Positions 1 through 7,978 of a stretch of DNA of 64,000 nucleotides are shown here, piece after piece. How positions within the stretch are numbered: the stretch's first letter is position 1; each line of letters begins with the position of its first letter. The notes beneath the pieces were generated by a model. The model did not search any database, had not been told where the DNA came from, and saw only the letters and a list, made by a program, of their open reading frames with translations. This DNA is from Akkermansiaceae bacterium (GTDB taxonomy: Bacteria; Verrucomicrobiota; Verrucomicrobiia; Verrucomicrobiales; Akkermansiaceae), in NCBI GenBank assembly GCA_905182405.1, contig CAJJBQ010000002.1, forward strand, positions 248,001 to 312,000, in the 5' to 3' direction. A program made the position numbers and the translations under genes.

Positions 1-2
1 GA

Positions 3-275
3 GACTCGTTGCGCGGATTGGTAAAAGGAGGGATTGATCCGCTTTCCCCAGGAAAGTCGGTTGAGTATTTTCAGGCGGCAAGGATCAGGGTCACCAGCGC
101 CGAGGCAATCCCAGTGGAAATCGACGGAGAACTATGGGGGCGCACGCAAGAAATCAACTTCCGCTCAAGCGGAAAGAAGCTTTCGGTCTTTGCTCCTGAA
201 AAACCGGAGGTGAACCGGTGGTTGGATTTTTTGAGGACAGTGAATCCATTTTATCGTTCAATCGGCTCTGATTGA
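3..275 (+). CDS. Diacylglycerol/sphingosine kinase-family protein, C-terminal part (5' end outside window)
   Basis: Open from the left edge, so only about the last 90 residues are visible. The stretch VEIDGELWG, followed by a short strand-rich tail with LSVFAPE, resembles the C-terminal beta-sandwich of DagK/YegS/BmrU lipid kinases, where 'DGE' sits in a conserved turn. Such enzymes phosphorylate diacylglycerol or a similar lipid at the inner membrane face. The catalytic GGDGT region would lie upstream and cannot be checked. The gene ends 64 bases before the ECF sigma gene. The family call rests on a short conserved stretch only. Confidence 0.55.
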   Translation, partial: DSLRGLVKGGIDPLSPGKSVEYFQAARIRVTSAEAIPVEIDGELWGRTQEINFRSSGKKLSVFAPEKPEVNRWLDFLRTVNPFYRSIGSD

Positions 276-339
276 CCGGAATTCCCGGCTTTTAAAGTCG
301 TCAGTTCGTATCGGTTCCGCTAATTTTTCTTAGTTCTTC

Positions 340-1002
340 ATGAATTTTTTTCGTAGGGTCACGTTTAACTCATTGATGGCGCCTGTTGGGGCGTCCTCCG
401 ATGCGGGACTTTCGGAAGGTGAACCCTCCGATCATGAATTGATCAAGTCCTGCCAATCAGGGGATACCCGGGCTTTCGAGACACTCGTAACCCGCCATCG
501 TGGAAAGGTTTATGCGATGGTTCAAAATATGATCAAAAATGAAGCTGATGCCTGGGATCTCTCTCAAGAGGTTTTCCTGAAGGTCTGGAAGGCTTTGCCA
601 AAATTTGAAGCGCGGGCGAAGTTTTCGACCTGGCTCTACCGCATCGCCCACAATGTAGTCTACGACTGGCTGCGGAAGCGTAAAATTGATTCCGCAGGGG
701 AGTTTGATGACACCATTTTAAGCGAAGGCTCGGTCGCAGTGGGCTCGATGACGACACCAAATCAAGATCTTCGCCCCGATCGAGCACTTGAGGATTCTGA
801 GTTGGGAGAGGAGATCAATGCGGCGATGGCTACATTATCAGCAGAGCACCGCGAAACGATTCTCCTGCGTGAAGTGCAAGGATTTGATTACAAGGAGATC
901 GCGAAAGCGATGGACTGTTCCTTGGGGACAGTGATGAGCCGCCTTTATTATGCCCGAAAGAAACTCCAAATATTGTTAACTGATGAACAAAGAAATTACT
1001 GA
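340..1002 (+). CDS. ECF-type RNA polymerase sigma factor (RpoE-like)
   Basis: A 220-residue sigma-70 family protein. Region 2 lies at about residues 45-115, with the motif DLSQEVFLKVWKAL and the -10 recognition helix FSTWLYRIAHNVVYDWLRKRK-like segment. Region 4 lies at about 160-212, with YKEIAKAMDCSLGTVMSRLYYARKKL as the helix-turn-helix. There is no region 1.1 or 3, as expected for the extracytoplasmic-function group. Its 3' end overlaps the next gene by 20 bases, and that gene encodes a single-pass membrane protein of anti-sigma shape. This is the usual sigma/anti-sigma pairing and suggests control by an envelope signal. A 30-residue N-terminal extension precedes region 2; a start at Met13 is also possible. 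Confidence 0.93.
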   Translation: MNFFRRVTFNSLMAPVGASSDAGLSEGEPSDHELIKSCQSGDTRAFETLVTRHRGKVYAMVQNMIKNEADAWDLSQEVFLKVWKALPKFEARAKFSTWLYRIAHNVVYDWLRKRKIDSAGEFDDTILSEGSVAVGSMTTPNQDLRPDRALEDSELGEEINAAMATLSAEHRETILLREVQGFDYKEIAKAMDCSLGTVMSRLYYARKKLQILLTDEQRNY

Positions 1003-1561
1003 TGAACTCATGGTGAAGTGGGTGGATCACAAGTTGACTGCTACTGAACAAGCAGAGCTAGAAGTAATCCTCTTAGAAGACTCAGAGCTTGCAGGTGAGC
1101 TTTCCGCGATGCGAAGCGTAAAGGCGAAGATCCAAAAGGAGATCCCAGCATCTGTTGAACCTCCTTATCCGGACTTCTTTAACAACCAATTGATGCGGAA
1201 GGTGATGCTGGATCAAGTGTCACGGCTACCCAAGGAGAAAGCGAAACGCTGGTGGAAGAGTTTACAGTGGGCCTGGGCTCCGGCCGGGGCAATGGCGCTT
1301 GTGCTCGCATTTCTGGCAGGGCAGCGACTTGGGCAAGGAGGCGAATCGATAACGAGACCAGTGGCGACGAGTTCGCTAACTTCAGTTTATTTTTCTGAAG
1401 ATTCCTTAAATGCCGAGATCATCCCTGATGCGGAAGGTGATGTTTCAGCGATTATTGTCACAGGACTGAGTGCCATTTCGGATGATGCGAGTTTTGCGGA
1501 GATTAAGAAGGGGGAACTTCCGGTGAGTTACCAACGGGCTGAAGCGAAACGATTCCACTAG
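983..1561 (+). CDS. Putative membrane anti-sigma factor
   Basis: 192 residues that overlap the ECF sigma gene by 20 bases, implying translational coupling. Residues 1-90 are charged and helical (cytoplasmic); a hydrophobic segment at about 96-114 (WAWAPAGAMALVLAFLAG) crosses the membrane; the C-terminal 75 residues would be periplasmic. This matches the architecture of anti-sigma factors that hold an ECF sigma at the membrane. No HxxxCxxC zinc motif of the ZAS class is present. The assignment therefore rests on position, overlap and topology rather than on a recognised domain. Confidence 0.7.
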   Translation: MNKEITDELMVKWVDHKLTATEQAELEVILLEDSELAGELSAMRSVKAKIQKEIPASVEPPYPDFFNNQLMRKVMLDQVSRLPKEKAKRWWKSLQWAWAPAGAMALVLAFLAGQRLGQGGESITRPVATSSLTSVYFSEDSLNAEIIPDAEGDVSAIIVTGLSAISDDASFAEIKKGELPVSYQRAEAKRFH

Positions 1562-1565
1562 ACTC

Positions 1566-2051
1566 ATGAAACCTCTGCTCATTGTTACCTTTCTTTGCTT
1601 TATTAACGTTTCCTTTGGAGACGATCCAGGAAAGGATAAAATTGGTTCTCTCCGGGTTGAAATGATTTTTGCCACCAACGAAGATGGTGATCGTGCCGGA
1701 CCGAGGGGAAAAGTGACTCCTGAAGCGCAAGTGATGGCGATGAAGGAGATCGAGCCGCTACGCTTTAAGTATTATCGAACTTTAGGTGTTGAGAATCCGG
1801 AGATTCTAAGAAGCTACGAGAGTTGGGCAACACCTCTCCGTCCATCGAAGGAGATGTTGATTAGCTTTGAGCCACTTAAGAGGGAAGGGAGGGGCCGTAT
1901 TCAAATGGCACTGGCGTATTGGCAATCAAAGCGAAAGCTTTTCCAGACCAATCCGACCTTAGTGAAGGGAAAATCACTCTACCTCCTTGGACCTGAATGG
2001 AGAGGAGGGCGGTTGATTATTCAGGTTGAGCTTCTTGAGTTAACGGAATAA
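1566..2051 (+). CDS. Exported protein of unknown function
   Basis: 161 residues with a clear signal peptide (MKPLLIVTFLCFINVSFG, cleavage expected after about residue 18). I do not recognise the mature domain. It is mixed charged, with no cysteines in the mature part and no repeats. It starts 4 bases after the putative anti-sigma stop and ends 1 base before the DUF1573-like gene, so it is almost certainly co-transcribed with the sigma/anti-sigma pair. It probably acts in the periplasm as part of the regulon or sensing arm of that system (inference). Confidence 0.6.
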   Translation: MKPLLIVTFLCFINVSFGDDPGKDKIGSLRVEMIFATNEDGDRAGPRGKVTPEAQVMAMKEIEPLRFKYYRTLGVENPEILRSYESWATPLRPSKEMLISFEPLKREGRGRIQMALAYWQSKRKLFQTNPTLVKGKSLYLLGPEWRGGRLIIQVELLELTE

Positions 2052-2052
2052 T

Positions 2053-2727
2053 ATGAAAGCCGCGATCCTCCTAATCTTCGGTCTCAGCAGTTTGATAAAT
2101 GCTGAAATGGTATTTAAAACAAAGCTCGTTGAAATTACCGCCAAGCCTGATGTCACTGAGATCACTGTTGAATTCCCCTTTGAAATCATGGGGTCGGCAG
2201 CTGAAATTATTGAATACGAAGCCCCATGTACTTGCTTGACCGCTCGAGTTGAGCCGCTCAATCCTGATCGATCCACTAAGTTAAGATGGGATATCGGGGA
2301 GAATGGAAGGATTTTCGGCCGTTTCAAGATGGGTAATTTTAAGGGGACGGTTGACAAAGCGATCGTCTTGAAAATGAAAGGGGTCGATAAGCCCATTCAG
2401 TTAGTCGTGAGAGTGACGATCCCTATCTTATTCGAAATTCAACCTTCCACGTTAAAGTGGGAGATCGGAGAGACGCCGACGGAGAAGACTTTTAAGATCA
2501 AAGTGAATCACGACCAGCCGATTAAACTTATCGAAAATTCGGGGACGAGTGGCAACTTCCCCTACGAAGTGAAGGCCATTAGAGAGGGATGGGAGTATGA
2601 AATAAAAGTTAAACCATCCAGCACTGAGAAACCGGGAATGGGGATGATCCGTTTGAAGACAGATTGCGCGATCAAGCGCCATGAGCGGCATCAGGTCTTT
2701 GTTGTCGTTAAGAAGGAGCGGAAATGA
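2053..2727 (+). CDS. Exported DUF1573-like protein
   Basis: 224 residues: signal peptide at 1-17, then two immunoglobulin-like beta domains. The first carries EYEAPCTCLTARVEPL (Cys59, Cys61), the pattern typical of DUF1573 proteins of Bacteroidetes, Planctomycetes and Verrucomicrobia, where a cysteine pair follows a strand on 'difference to zero' of a property. A third cysteine (TDCAIKRHE) lies near the end. The function of DUF1573 is not established. It overlaps the rhodanese gene in an ATGA arrangement, so the two products are probably made together, consistent with a periplasmic thiol/sulfur role (inference). Confidence 0.72.
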   Translation: MKAAILLIFGLSSLINAEMVFKTKLVEITAKPDVTEITVEFPFEIMGSAAEIIEYEAPCTCLTARVEPLNPDRSTKLRWDIGENGRIFGRFKMGNFKGTVDKAIVLKMKGVDKPIQLVVRVTIPILFEIQPSTLKWEIGETPTEKTFKIKVNHDQPIKLIENSGTSGNFPYEVKAIREGWEYEIKVKPSSTEKPGMGMIRLKTDCAIKRHERHQVFVVVKKERK

Positions 2728-3197
2728 AGATGTTTTTAATGGGCTCTTTCGGGATCGTTGCACTCGCATCGCTCGGAGCATTAGGCACTTGGAAAATAGT
2801 AGGCCCGCCTGACCGTTCGATCACTTGCTCGGAAGATCTTCTTGAGGCCGGGCAAATTTGTCTTTCTGAGGTTCAGGGTTGGGATAATCAATCTTATCTT
2901 TGGGTCGATGCTCGACCACGAAACATTTGGAAAAAAAATGGAGTAGAGGGTTCAATTCTTTTTAACGACGATGTTAACGAGGATTATCTAGCCTTGGAGG
3001 AAACATTTATGTTTGCCGCTAGCCGTGAAGGGGATCCTTACCAAACAATCGTGATCTATTGTAGTGAAGAAGGATGTAAATCGAGTGAAACGATTGCCAG
3101 TGTCCTCAGGGAGAAATTCGCTGAGATGATGGGATTCGACGTCTATGTTCTCCATGGTGGATGGAAGGCCTTGGCTGATGCGGGCTTAGTCAATTGA
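2724..3197 (+). CDS. Membrane-anchored or exported rhodanese-domain protein
   Basis: 157 residues. A hydrophobic N-terminus (about 3-22) is a signal or anchor. A rhodanese domain at about 55-155 has the entry motif LWVDARPRNIW and the active-site loop YCSEEGCKSS, with Cys113 at the catalytic position and a second cysteine (Cys118) at its end. Rhodaneses carry persulfide sulfur on this cysteine. The ATG overlaps the stop of the DUF1573-like gene (ATGA). It is the last gene of the ECF-sigma operon and its 3' end overlaps the convergent next gene by 12 bases. Confidence 0.8.
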   Translation: MKMFLMGSFGIVALASLGALGTWKIVGPPDRSITCSEDLLEAGQICLSEVQGWDNQSYLWVDARPRNIWKKNGVEGSILFNDDVNEDYLALEETFMFAASREGDPYQTIVIYCSEEGCKSSETIASVLREKFAEMMGFDVYVLHGGWKALADAGLVN

Positions 3198-3779
3198 CCA
3201 ATTCAGAGCATCTAGCCTAACGATTTCGAGGTAAGGTTTCGTGGGATCCTCAGTGGTGTTCCATTCCAACGTGAGCGTCACAGCAGCATGAGAATCCCCG
3301 GGAATTAGGTTCCGTAATTTTTTAAAGATATCGGATTCTGCCTTTAAAAAGGCCTTGGCGATGATATCTGAAGTAGCGGTAACATTCTGCAAGAGAGAGA
3401 CCGTTGCTTTGGAGGCTGCATCTGGGATGCCATCGACAAAGCAAAATGACGACACCTTAACGACAGCGTGAACCGTGAGCAGTCCGTCTACCGGTTTTTC
3501 CGCAAACTCACCTGTATTACCGTCGTAGAGGTCCAAAAATACGTCAGTCTGGATCCTGGGGGATTCATCCTCCGCATAAGAAACGAGACGGAGAGAGATA
3601 ATCCGGCTCTTCCTCTCTGCACTGGGCATGTCAAAAACGACAGAGTGATAAGAATCCATCACATGTCCACTTGGTGGAGGGGGAAAAGTTTCAGGCCGGG
3701 AAGCAATAACCTTCGGAAGAGGTCCTGCGAGAGCGCTACTACGAAGCTCTTCCGGACTACGCCGCGATTTCGTCATGAA
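3186..3779 (-). CDS. Hypothetical protein
   Basis: About 197 residues from the ATG giving MTKSRRSPEELR; an in-frame start 33 bases upstream would add 11 residues. I recognise no domain. The N-terminal 50 residues are proline- and serine-rich and probably unstructured. The rest alternates strands and helices (LTVHAVVKVSSFCFVDG, AAVTLTLEWN). There is no signal peptide or membrane segment. It is the last gene of the minus-strand pilus-ATPase group and overlaps the convergent rhodanese gene by 12 bases. It could be a type IV pilus accessory protein by position only. Confidence 0.5.
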   Translation of the reverse strand, partial: FMTKSRRSPEELRSSALAGPLPKVIASRPETFPPPPSGHVMDSYHSVVFDMPSAERKSRIISLRLVSYAEDESPRIQTDVFLDLYDGNTGEFAEKPVDGLLTVHAVVKVSSFCFVDGIPDAASKATVSLLQNVTATSDIIAKAFLKAESDIFKKLRNLIPGDSHAAVTLTLEWNTTEDPTKPYLEIVRLDALNWSID

Positions 3780-3883
3780 TGGGAGACGCTCCTCAAAAGT
3801 CTTTGCTGACAAAAATTGCCTAAGGATCCCTTCGCTAGCGACAATGAAACGGGTATTTTCGACCCCTGTTTGATGAAGAATTC

Positions 3884-4747
3884 CTAAATCAATATCGATT
3901 TCTTCTTTTTTTTTACCGCCAGTGGAAGTTCAGAAGGAATTTCATTAGGAGTATTTACGTCCCGCTTGTCATGCTCCAGTTCCTTGGGGATTTCCGAAGA
4001 GTCGGGCGTCACTTCGGTTGGAGGAGTGGGTCCCACAGAAGGATCTGTGACGGCGGGAGTTGCTTCTGGGGCTTCAACGGGGACCAGCGCAGGTGGGTTA
4101 GAAAGAGCCTCGCTTATAAGAGATTCGTTAGGAGTGAGCTCCGCTTCAGGTTGAACCTCCGGCTCAAACACTTTCATCATATCAAGAATCAAATAGATAA
4201 CGGCTACTGACAGCCCAATGAACAAGAGGGGGAATACAAAGGCGGGCCAAATCCGACGCTTGGTCCGAATGGGAGTCAGCAGTCCTACGTCAACGCTCTT
4301 ACGACCCAATCCGGAATCACCGGTTGCGTTAAATGCCCTGGGATTGACGGAACTCTCGATACGTTGTTGGTGCGGGGCTGCTCCTAACGGTCGACTAGCG
4401 GGTATGGCGCCACTTTGGAGGGGAGCCTGTGGTGACTGACAGCTTTGCGTTGGTTGGGTGTCGGGTCGGGTTCTGTTGAATCCTTGCTGAACCGGAGTAA
4501 TCGCTGGAGCAGTCTGTGGGGCTGGGGCGTTTTGCTGAAGATTACTTTTTTGCTGGAGAGAAGGCGACCCTCCCGTAGGAGGGGGCGAGGTAGGCGTTGC
4601 CATCGGCTGCTTTGCAACCGGTTGGGGATGCGGGGCGGCAATCGTAGTGCGACAAGTTGGGCAAGGGCCATTTACTCCTGCCATTTCAGCGGGAACTCTC
4701 AGTGGCGTGTGACAAGACGGGCAGGAAAATTCAATCTTTTGAGACAT
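3884..4747 (-). CDS. Zinc-ribbon, proline-rich single-pass membrane protein
   Basis: 287 residues starting MSQKIEFSCPSC. An N-terminal zinc ribbon, CPSC-x18-CPTC at about residues 9-33, resembles the MJ0042/GYF-type 'CPxC' ribbons of PVC and delta-proteobacterial proteins. It is followed by a 110-residue Pro/Gln-rich linker, one transmembrane helix (WPAFVFPLLFIGLSVAVIYL), a Glu/Pro-rich region and a basic tail ending in a lysine run. A longer in-frame start 33 bases upstream is TTG and less likely. It sits downstream of two pilT-like genes on the same strand, so a scaffold role at the pilus base is conceivable but unproven. Confidence 0.62.
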   Translation of the reverse strand: MSQKIEFSCPSCHTPLRVPAEMAGVNGPCPTCRTTIAAPHPQPVAKQPMATPTSPPPTGGSPSLQQKSNLQQNAPAPQTAPAITPVQQGFNRTRPDTQPTQSCQSPQAPLQSGAIPASRPLGAAPHQQRIESSVNPRAFNATGDSGLGRKSVDVGLLTPIRTKRRIWPAFVFPLLFIGLSVAVIYLILDMMKVFEPEVQPEAELTPNESLISEALSNPPALVPVEAPEATPAVTDPSVGPTPPTEVTPDSSEIPKELEHDKRDVNTPNEIPSELPLAVKKKKKSILI

Positions 4748-4867
4748 TCTTTTCTCAGTAGGGGTTTTGAAAGGAGGCAACTGATCAGTGTCCCATAAGA
4801 AAATATGGAGCAGTAAATAGTCCGGATTTCCTAAGAATACTTGACCTTATGACTTGGAGGAAATCAC

Positions 4868-5977
4868 TTAGTGTTCCATCGGGTTTTCGCCCGATGCAAC
4901 TCCAAGAGATTGTAATTCCTCTGGAAGATAAGCTTTAAAACGAGTTTTGTCGATCGCCTTCATGTAGGCTTCTTGAGGGGAAATCATGCCTTGTTGGAGC
5001 TTTTCCCAAATTGCTTCGTCCATGAACTGCATTCCTTCCGACTTTCCGCCGATGATGACATCGAAAAGTTTCTGGGTCGCTCCTTCACGAATAATGGCGG
5101 AAACCGCCGGAGTGGCAAACATGATTTCGTTTACGGCAGTTCGGCCAGGTTTATCCGAGCGCTTGCACAATAACTGAGCGACAACTCCCTTAAGAGAAGC
5201 TGCGAGCATCGTGCGAACCTGAGACTGTTGATCTGCCGGGAACACGTCAATAATGCGGTCAACCGTCTTGCGGGCATTATTAGTATGGAGAGTGCCAAAG
5301 ACCAGTAGGCCCGTTTCAGCAGCAGTTAGAGCGAGGGAAATCGTCTCAAGGTCACGCATTTCGCCCACCAGAACGATGTCAGCATCCTCACGAAGGCTAG
5401 CGCGGAGCCCGTCGGCAAAACTTGGAGTCTGAATAGGGACTTCGCGTTGACTGATGATGGATTTTTTACTCCGGTGCACAAATTCGATCGGTTCCTCGAT
5501 CGTGATAATGTGACGGTTAAAATTAACGTTGATGTAATCAAGAAGGGCCGCAAGAGAGGTAGATTTTCCAGAACCGGTCGGGCCGGTGACAAGAACCAAG
5601 CCGGATCTCATGTGCCCAAATTCCTTGATCACAAGAGGTAGATTGAGATCCTCTAGGCTTGCAATCTCGGTGGGAATCAGGCGGAAAACTGCACCTAAGC
5701 CATTTTGCTGCTTCAGGTAGTTGCAGCGGAAACGAGACTCCTCGTCCATTTCATAAGCAAAGTCGAGATCTCCCGTTTCGAGATATTTTTTGAAAGCTAT
5801 GGGTTCACAGATTTCTCCGAGGAGCTTCATGATGATTTCTCCTTCGAGGATGGGTTCGCCCTCGATAGGTGTAACCGCGCCGTGAACACGGACCTTAGGA
5901 GGCTGTCCTTGTGCGAGATGAAGATCGGAGCCCCCGGAAGAGACGAGATATTGGAAAAGACGATCGATTTCAGCCAT
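4868..5977 (-). CDS. pilT: PilT-type twitching motility ATPase
   Basis: 369 residues of the GspE/PilT secretion ATPase family. Visible are the N-terminal PAS-like domain (GGSDLHLAQGQPPKVRVHG), Walker A GPTGSGKSTS, the Asp box around TIEEPIEFVH, Walker B/Mg site VLVGEMRDLETI, and the His box GTLHTNNARKTVDRIIDVFP. The PilT signature appears as AIIREGATQKLF (compare AIRNLIREGK). PilT hexamers depolymerise pilin and retract type IV pili. It lies 45 bases after the paralogous ATPase gene, probably in the same transcript. No pilin, pilB or pilC is in the window. Confidence 0.95.
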   Translation of the reverse strand: MAEIDRLFQYLVSSGGSDLHLAQGQPPKVRVHGAVTPIEGEPILEGEIIMKLLGEICEPIAFKKYLETGDLDFAYEMDEESRFRCNYLKQQNGLGAVFRLIPTEIASLEDLNLPLVIKEFGHMRSGLVLVTGPTGSGKSTSLAALLDYINVNFNRHIITIEEPIEFVHRSKKSIISQREVPIQTPSFADGLRASLREDADIVLVGEMRDLETISLALTAAETGLLVFGTLHTNNARKTVDRIIDVFPADQQSQVRTMLAASLKGVVAQLLCKRSDKPGRTAVNEIMFATPAVSAIIREGATQKLFDVIIGGKSEGMQFMDEAIWEKLQQGMISPQEAYMKAIDKTRFKAYLPEELQSLGVASGENPMEH

Positions 5978-6022
5978 AGCTGGAAAAATGTAGGTGTGTT
6001 AAGAGGAAAGAAAGTGAGTGAA

Positions 6023-7105
6023 TTAGGACTGGAAAAAGGACTTCATTTGTGCTTTATCCTCGCATCGATAGAGCGTTTCCTCCTGGGTGATATCACCCTT
6101 AATATAGAGATTTCGAAGGGATTCATCCATGGTTATCATGCCAACATTTTTTCCGGTCTGCATGATCCCGGGCAGCATGAAGGTTTTACCGTCCCGGATG
6201 GTGGCGCCCACAGCAGGGGTATTAACGAGAAGCTCTAGAGCAAGTGCGCGCCCCGACCCATCTGCCTTGGGGACGAGTTGCTGAGAAACGATTCCGCGAA
6301 GAGATTCCGAGACCATGACTCGAATTTGAGCGCGCTGATCGGTAGGGAAAACGTCCAATACCCGATCAAGGGTCCGCGGGGCGTTTCCAGTATGAAGGGT
6401 GGCGAGAACAAGGTGCCCCGTTTCCGCTGCAGTGAGCGCTAGTGAAATGGTCTCGAGATCTCGCATTTCTCCCACCATGATGATATCGGGGTCTTCACGT
6501 AGAGCGCCACGGAGTGCCTTTGGGAATGATTCCGTGTGCGTGTGGACCTCTCGTTGATTAACGTGGCAGCCTTTCGATTCAAATACGTATTCGATTGGGT
6601 CCTCCAGAGTGAGAATGTGATCCTCACGGTCCATGTTGATGAAGTCGACCAAGGACGCCATCGTGGTGGACTTACCCGAACCAACAGATCCGGTAATCAA
6701 AATGAGACCATTTTGGTAACGCGTGAGGGGCCTGAGACTTTCGATAGGAAGCTCCAAATCTTCCATGGTCCGGATATTGGTAGTAATGATCCGGAAAACG
6801 ATCTCATAGCCCAAGCGCTGTTTAATAACCGAAGCGCGGAAACGTCCAAGTTCACTGGCATAGGCAAAGTCGATATCACCGAGTCTCTGAAGGTGCTCCC
6901 AACGTTTTTCATCGAGAAACGAACGAGCTAATCGTTCGGTGTCCTCGGCTTTCAGGGGCGCATGCGAGTCCCAGATAGGAGAGAGGTTTCCAAATCGGCG
7001 CCACGCAGGAGGATAGCCAGCGGGAAGGTGGATATCGGAACAATCATATTCGATTCCGACTTTCAAATATTCGTCGACGTGCGCGAGGACTGTGTGCTCA
7101 GACAT
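6023..7105 (-). CDS. PilT/PilU-like pilus retraction ATPase (paralogue)
   Basis: 360 residues, collinear with the neighbouring PilT: CSDIHLPAGYPPAWR at the N-terminus, Walker A GSVGSGKSTTMA, Asp box TLEDPIEYVFESK, Walker B IIMVGEMRDLETI and His box ATLHTGNAPRTLDRVLDVFP. The C-terminal signature is diverged (ATIRDGKTFMLPGIM). Paired pilT-pilU genes are common, with PilU working as a retraction partner dependent on PilT. This copy is first in the minus-strand group. All ATPase motifs look intact, so it should be active. Confidence 0.92.
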   Translation of the reverse strand: MSEHTVLAHVDEYLKVGIEYDCSDIHLPAGYPPAWRRFGNLSPIWDSHAPLKAEDTERLARSFLDEKRWEHLQRLGDIDFAYASELGRFRASVIKQRLGYEIVFRIITTNIRTMEDLELPIESLRPLTRYQNGLILITGSVGSGKSTTMASLVDFINMDREDHILTLEDPIEYVFESKGCHVNQREVHTHTESFPKALRGALREDPDIIMVGEMRDLETISLALTAAETGHLVLATLHTGNAPRTLDRVLDVFPTDQRAQIRVMVSESLRGIVSQQLVPKADGSGRALALELLVNTPAVGATIRDGKTFMLPGIMQTGKNVGMITMDESLRNLYIKGDITQEETLYRCEDKAQMKSFFQS

Positions 7106-7196
7106 AAATTAAATTGCGATAGGTGTAAGACTTTTGGCAGGGAAGTAGTGTGCCCTTAAGGAACATTACTTAACGCGGTTCGCCAAGCATGGAGTT

Positions 7197-7547
7197 TCAA
7201 TTTTGCAGGAGAAATCGTCGAGACACTTCCTCTTTTACCTTATCGATGACCCAGGCTGTAATGGCGGGTTTTGCGAGACTAAAGCAAAGCCTCGGCAGGA
7301 TGCCGATTCGGCTTCTTTTTACGCTCCTGTTGCTTTTGGCGCTTTGGAGCAGTAACCCTAGAAAAGTTGCTGAGCCAAAAGCACCCGCAAACCAGGGGAG
7401 CGGATGGTCCTTGAGTGCCTTCTTGAGTTGTCGAGACACACTCAGCTCTCGTTCCAATCCTGCGCGCGCGGATGAAACCCCGGTTCGCTGAGCAGCGAGC
7501 ACCGTGACTAACTCTAACTTTCTCTTTTGGAATTTTGACTGAGCCAT
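7197..7547 (-). CDS. Small YqjK-like membrane protein
   Basis: About 116 residues from MAQSKFQKRKLEL. A basic, helical N-terminus (RELSVSRQLKKALKDHP-like) is followed by a short hydrophobic stretch (WFAGAFGSATFLGLLL) and a second amphipathic segment near the end. By itself it is not recognisable. Its place directly after YqjD-like and YqjE-like genes, with a 34-base overlap with the latter, mirrors the yqjD-yqjE-yqjK order of enterobacteria. A start six codons further upstream is also open. Confidence 0.55.
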   Translation of the reverse strand: MAQSKFQKRKLELVTVLAAQRTGVSSARAGLERELSVSRQLKKALKDHPLPWFAGAFGSATFLGLLLQSAKSNRSVKRSRIGILPRLCFSLAKPAITAWVIDKVKEEVSRRFLLQN

Positions 7548-7960
7548 TGTTGGTCTTTGTGCCATTCGGCACGCGTGGATTCAAAAAGTGAGACGCTTGA
7601 GCCCTTACGGGATTTCCTGAGGAATATCACCCCGATGAGAAGGTGTAGTCCGCCCAAAGCAAGGGCGGATCCAATCCATCCAGCTAATGGGCCGGTGAAT
7701 TTTTGAACAAAAAGTTCACCAAGCAGGGCGATTGCGACCACAAGGAGCATTACGTAACCTAGAGCGAGAGTAAGTCCCGCAATAACGAGAGAGGTGATTT
7801 TACCTTTGTAGACCACTCCTGCCTCACGAGCCTCAATCCCGAAGAGCTCGGATCGCGCCGAAAGATAGGCGCCGGTACTCTTAGAAAAAGAAACGACTTC
7901 TTCCTTCAAGCCCGACGAATCGTGGCCCTCCTTTGAAGAGGTTGAGGAATTGGAAAACAT
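7514..7960 (-). CDS. YqjE-like phage-holin-superfamily membrane protein
   Basis: 148 residues. A cytoplasmic N-terminus precedes two long hydrophobic hairpin helices (SLVIAGLTLALGYVMLLVVAIALL and LAGWIGSALALGGLHLLIGVIFL), then a charged C-terminal tail. The helix between residues 25 and 50 (YLSARSELFGIEAREA) is the conserved YqjE/DUF1469 pattern. The family's function is unknown; homologues sit with ribosome-tethering YqjD-type proteins. It lies 18 bases after the YqjD-like gene on the same strand. Confidence 0.75.
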   Translation of the reverse strand: MFSNSSTSSKEGHDSSGLKEEVVSFSKSTGAYLSARSELFGIEAREAGVVYKGKITSLVIAGLTLALGYVMLLVVAIALLGELFVQKFTGPLAGWIGSALALGGLHLLIGVIFLRKSRKGSSVSLFESTRAEWHKDQQWLSQNSKRES

Positions 7961-7978
7961 TGTGCCTTGATTGATGGG

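Noticed and set aside
281..308. ECF-like promoter (GGAATT ... GTCGTC) before the ECF sigma gene
   Set aside because: Spacing is about 13 instead of 15-17 bases and both boxes are imperfect; autoregulation cannot be claimed.
5705..6238. 177-codon frame on the plus strand
   Set aside because: It lies entirely antisense to the two pilT-like genes, whose ATPase motifs are unmistakable.
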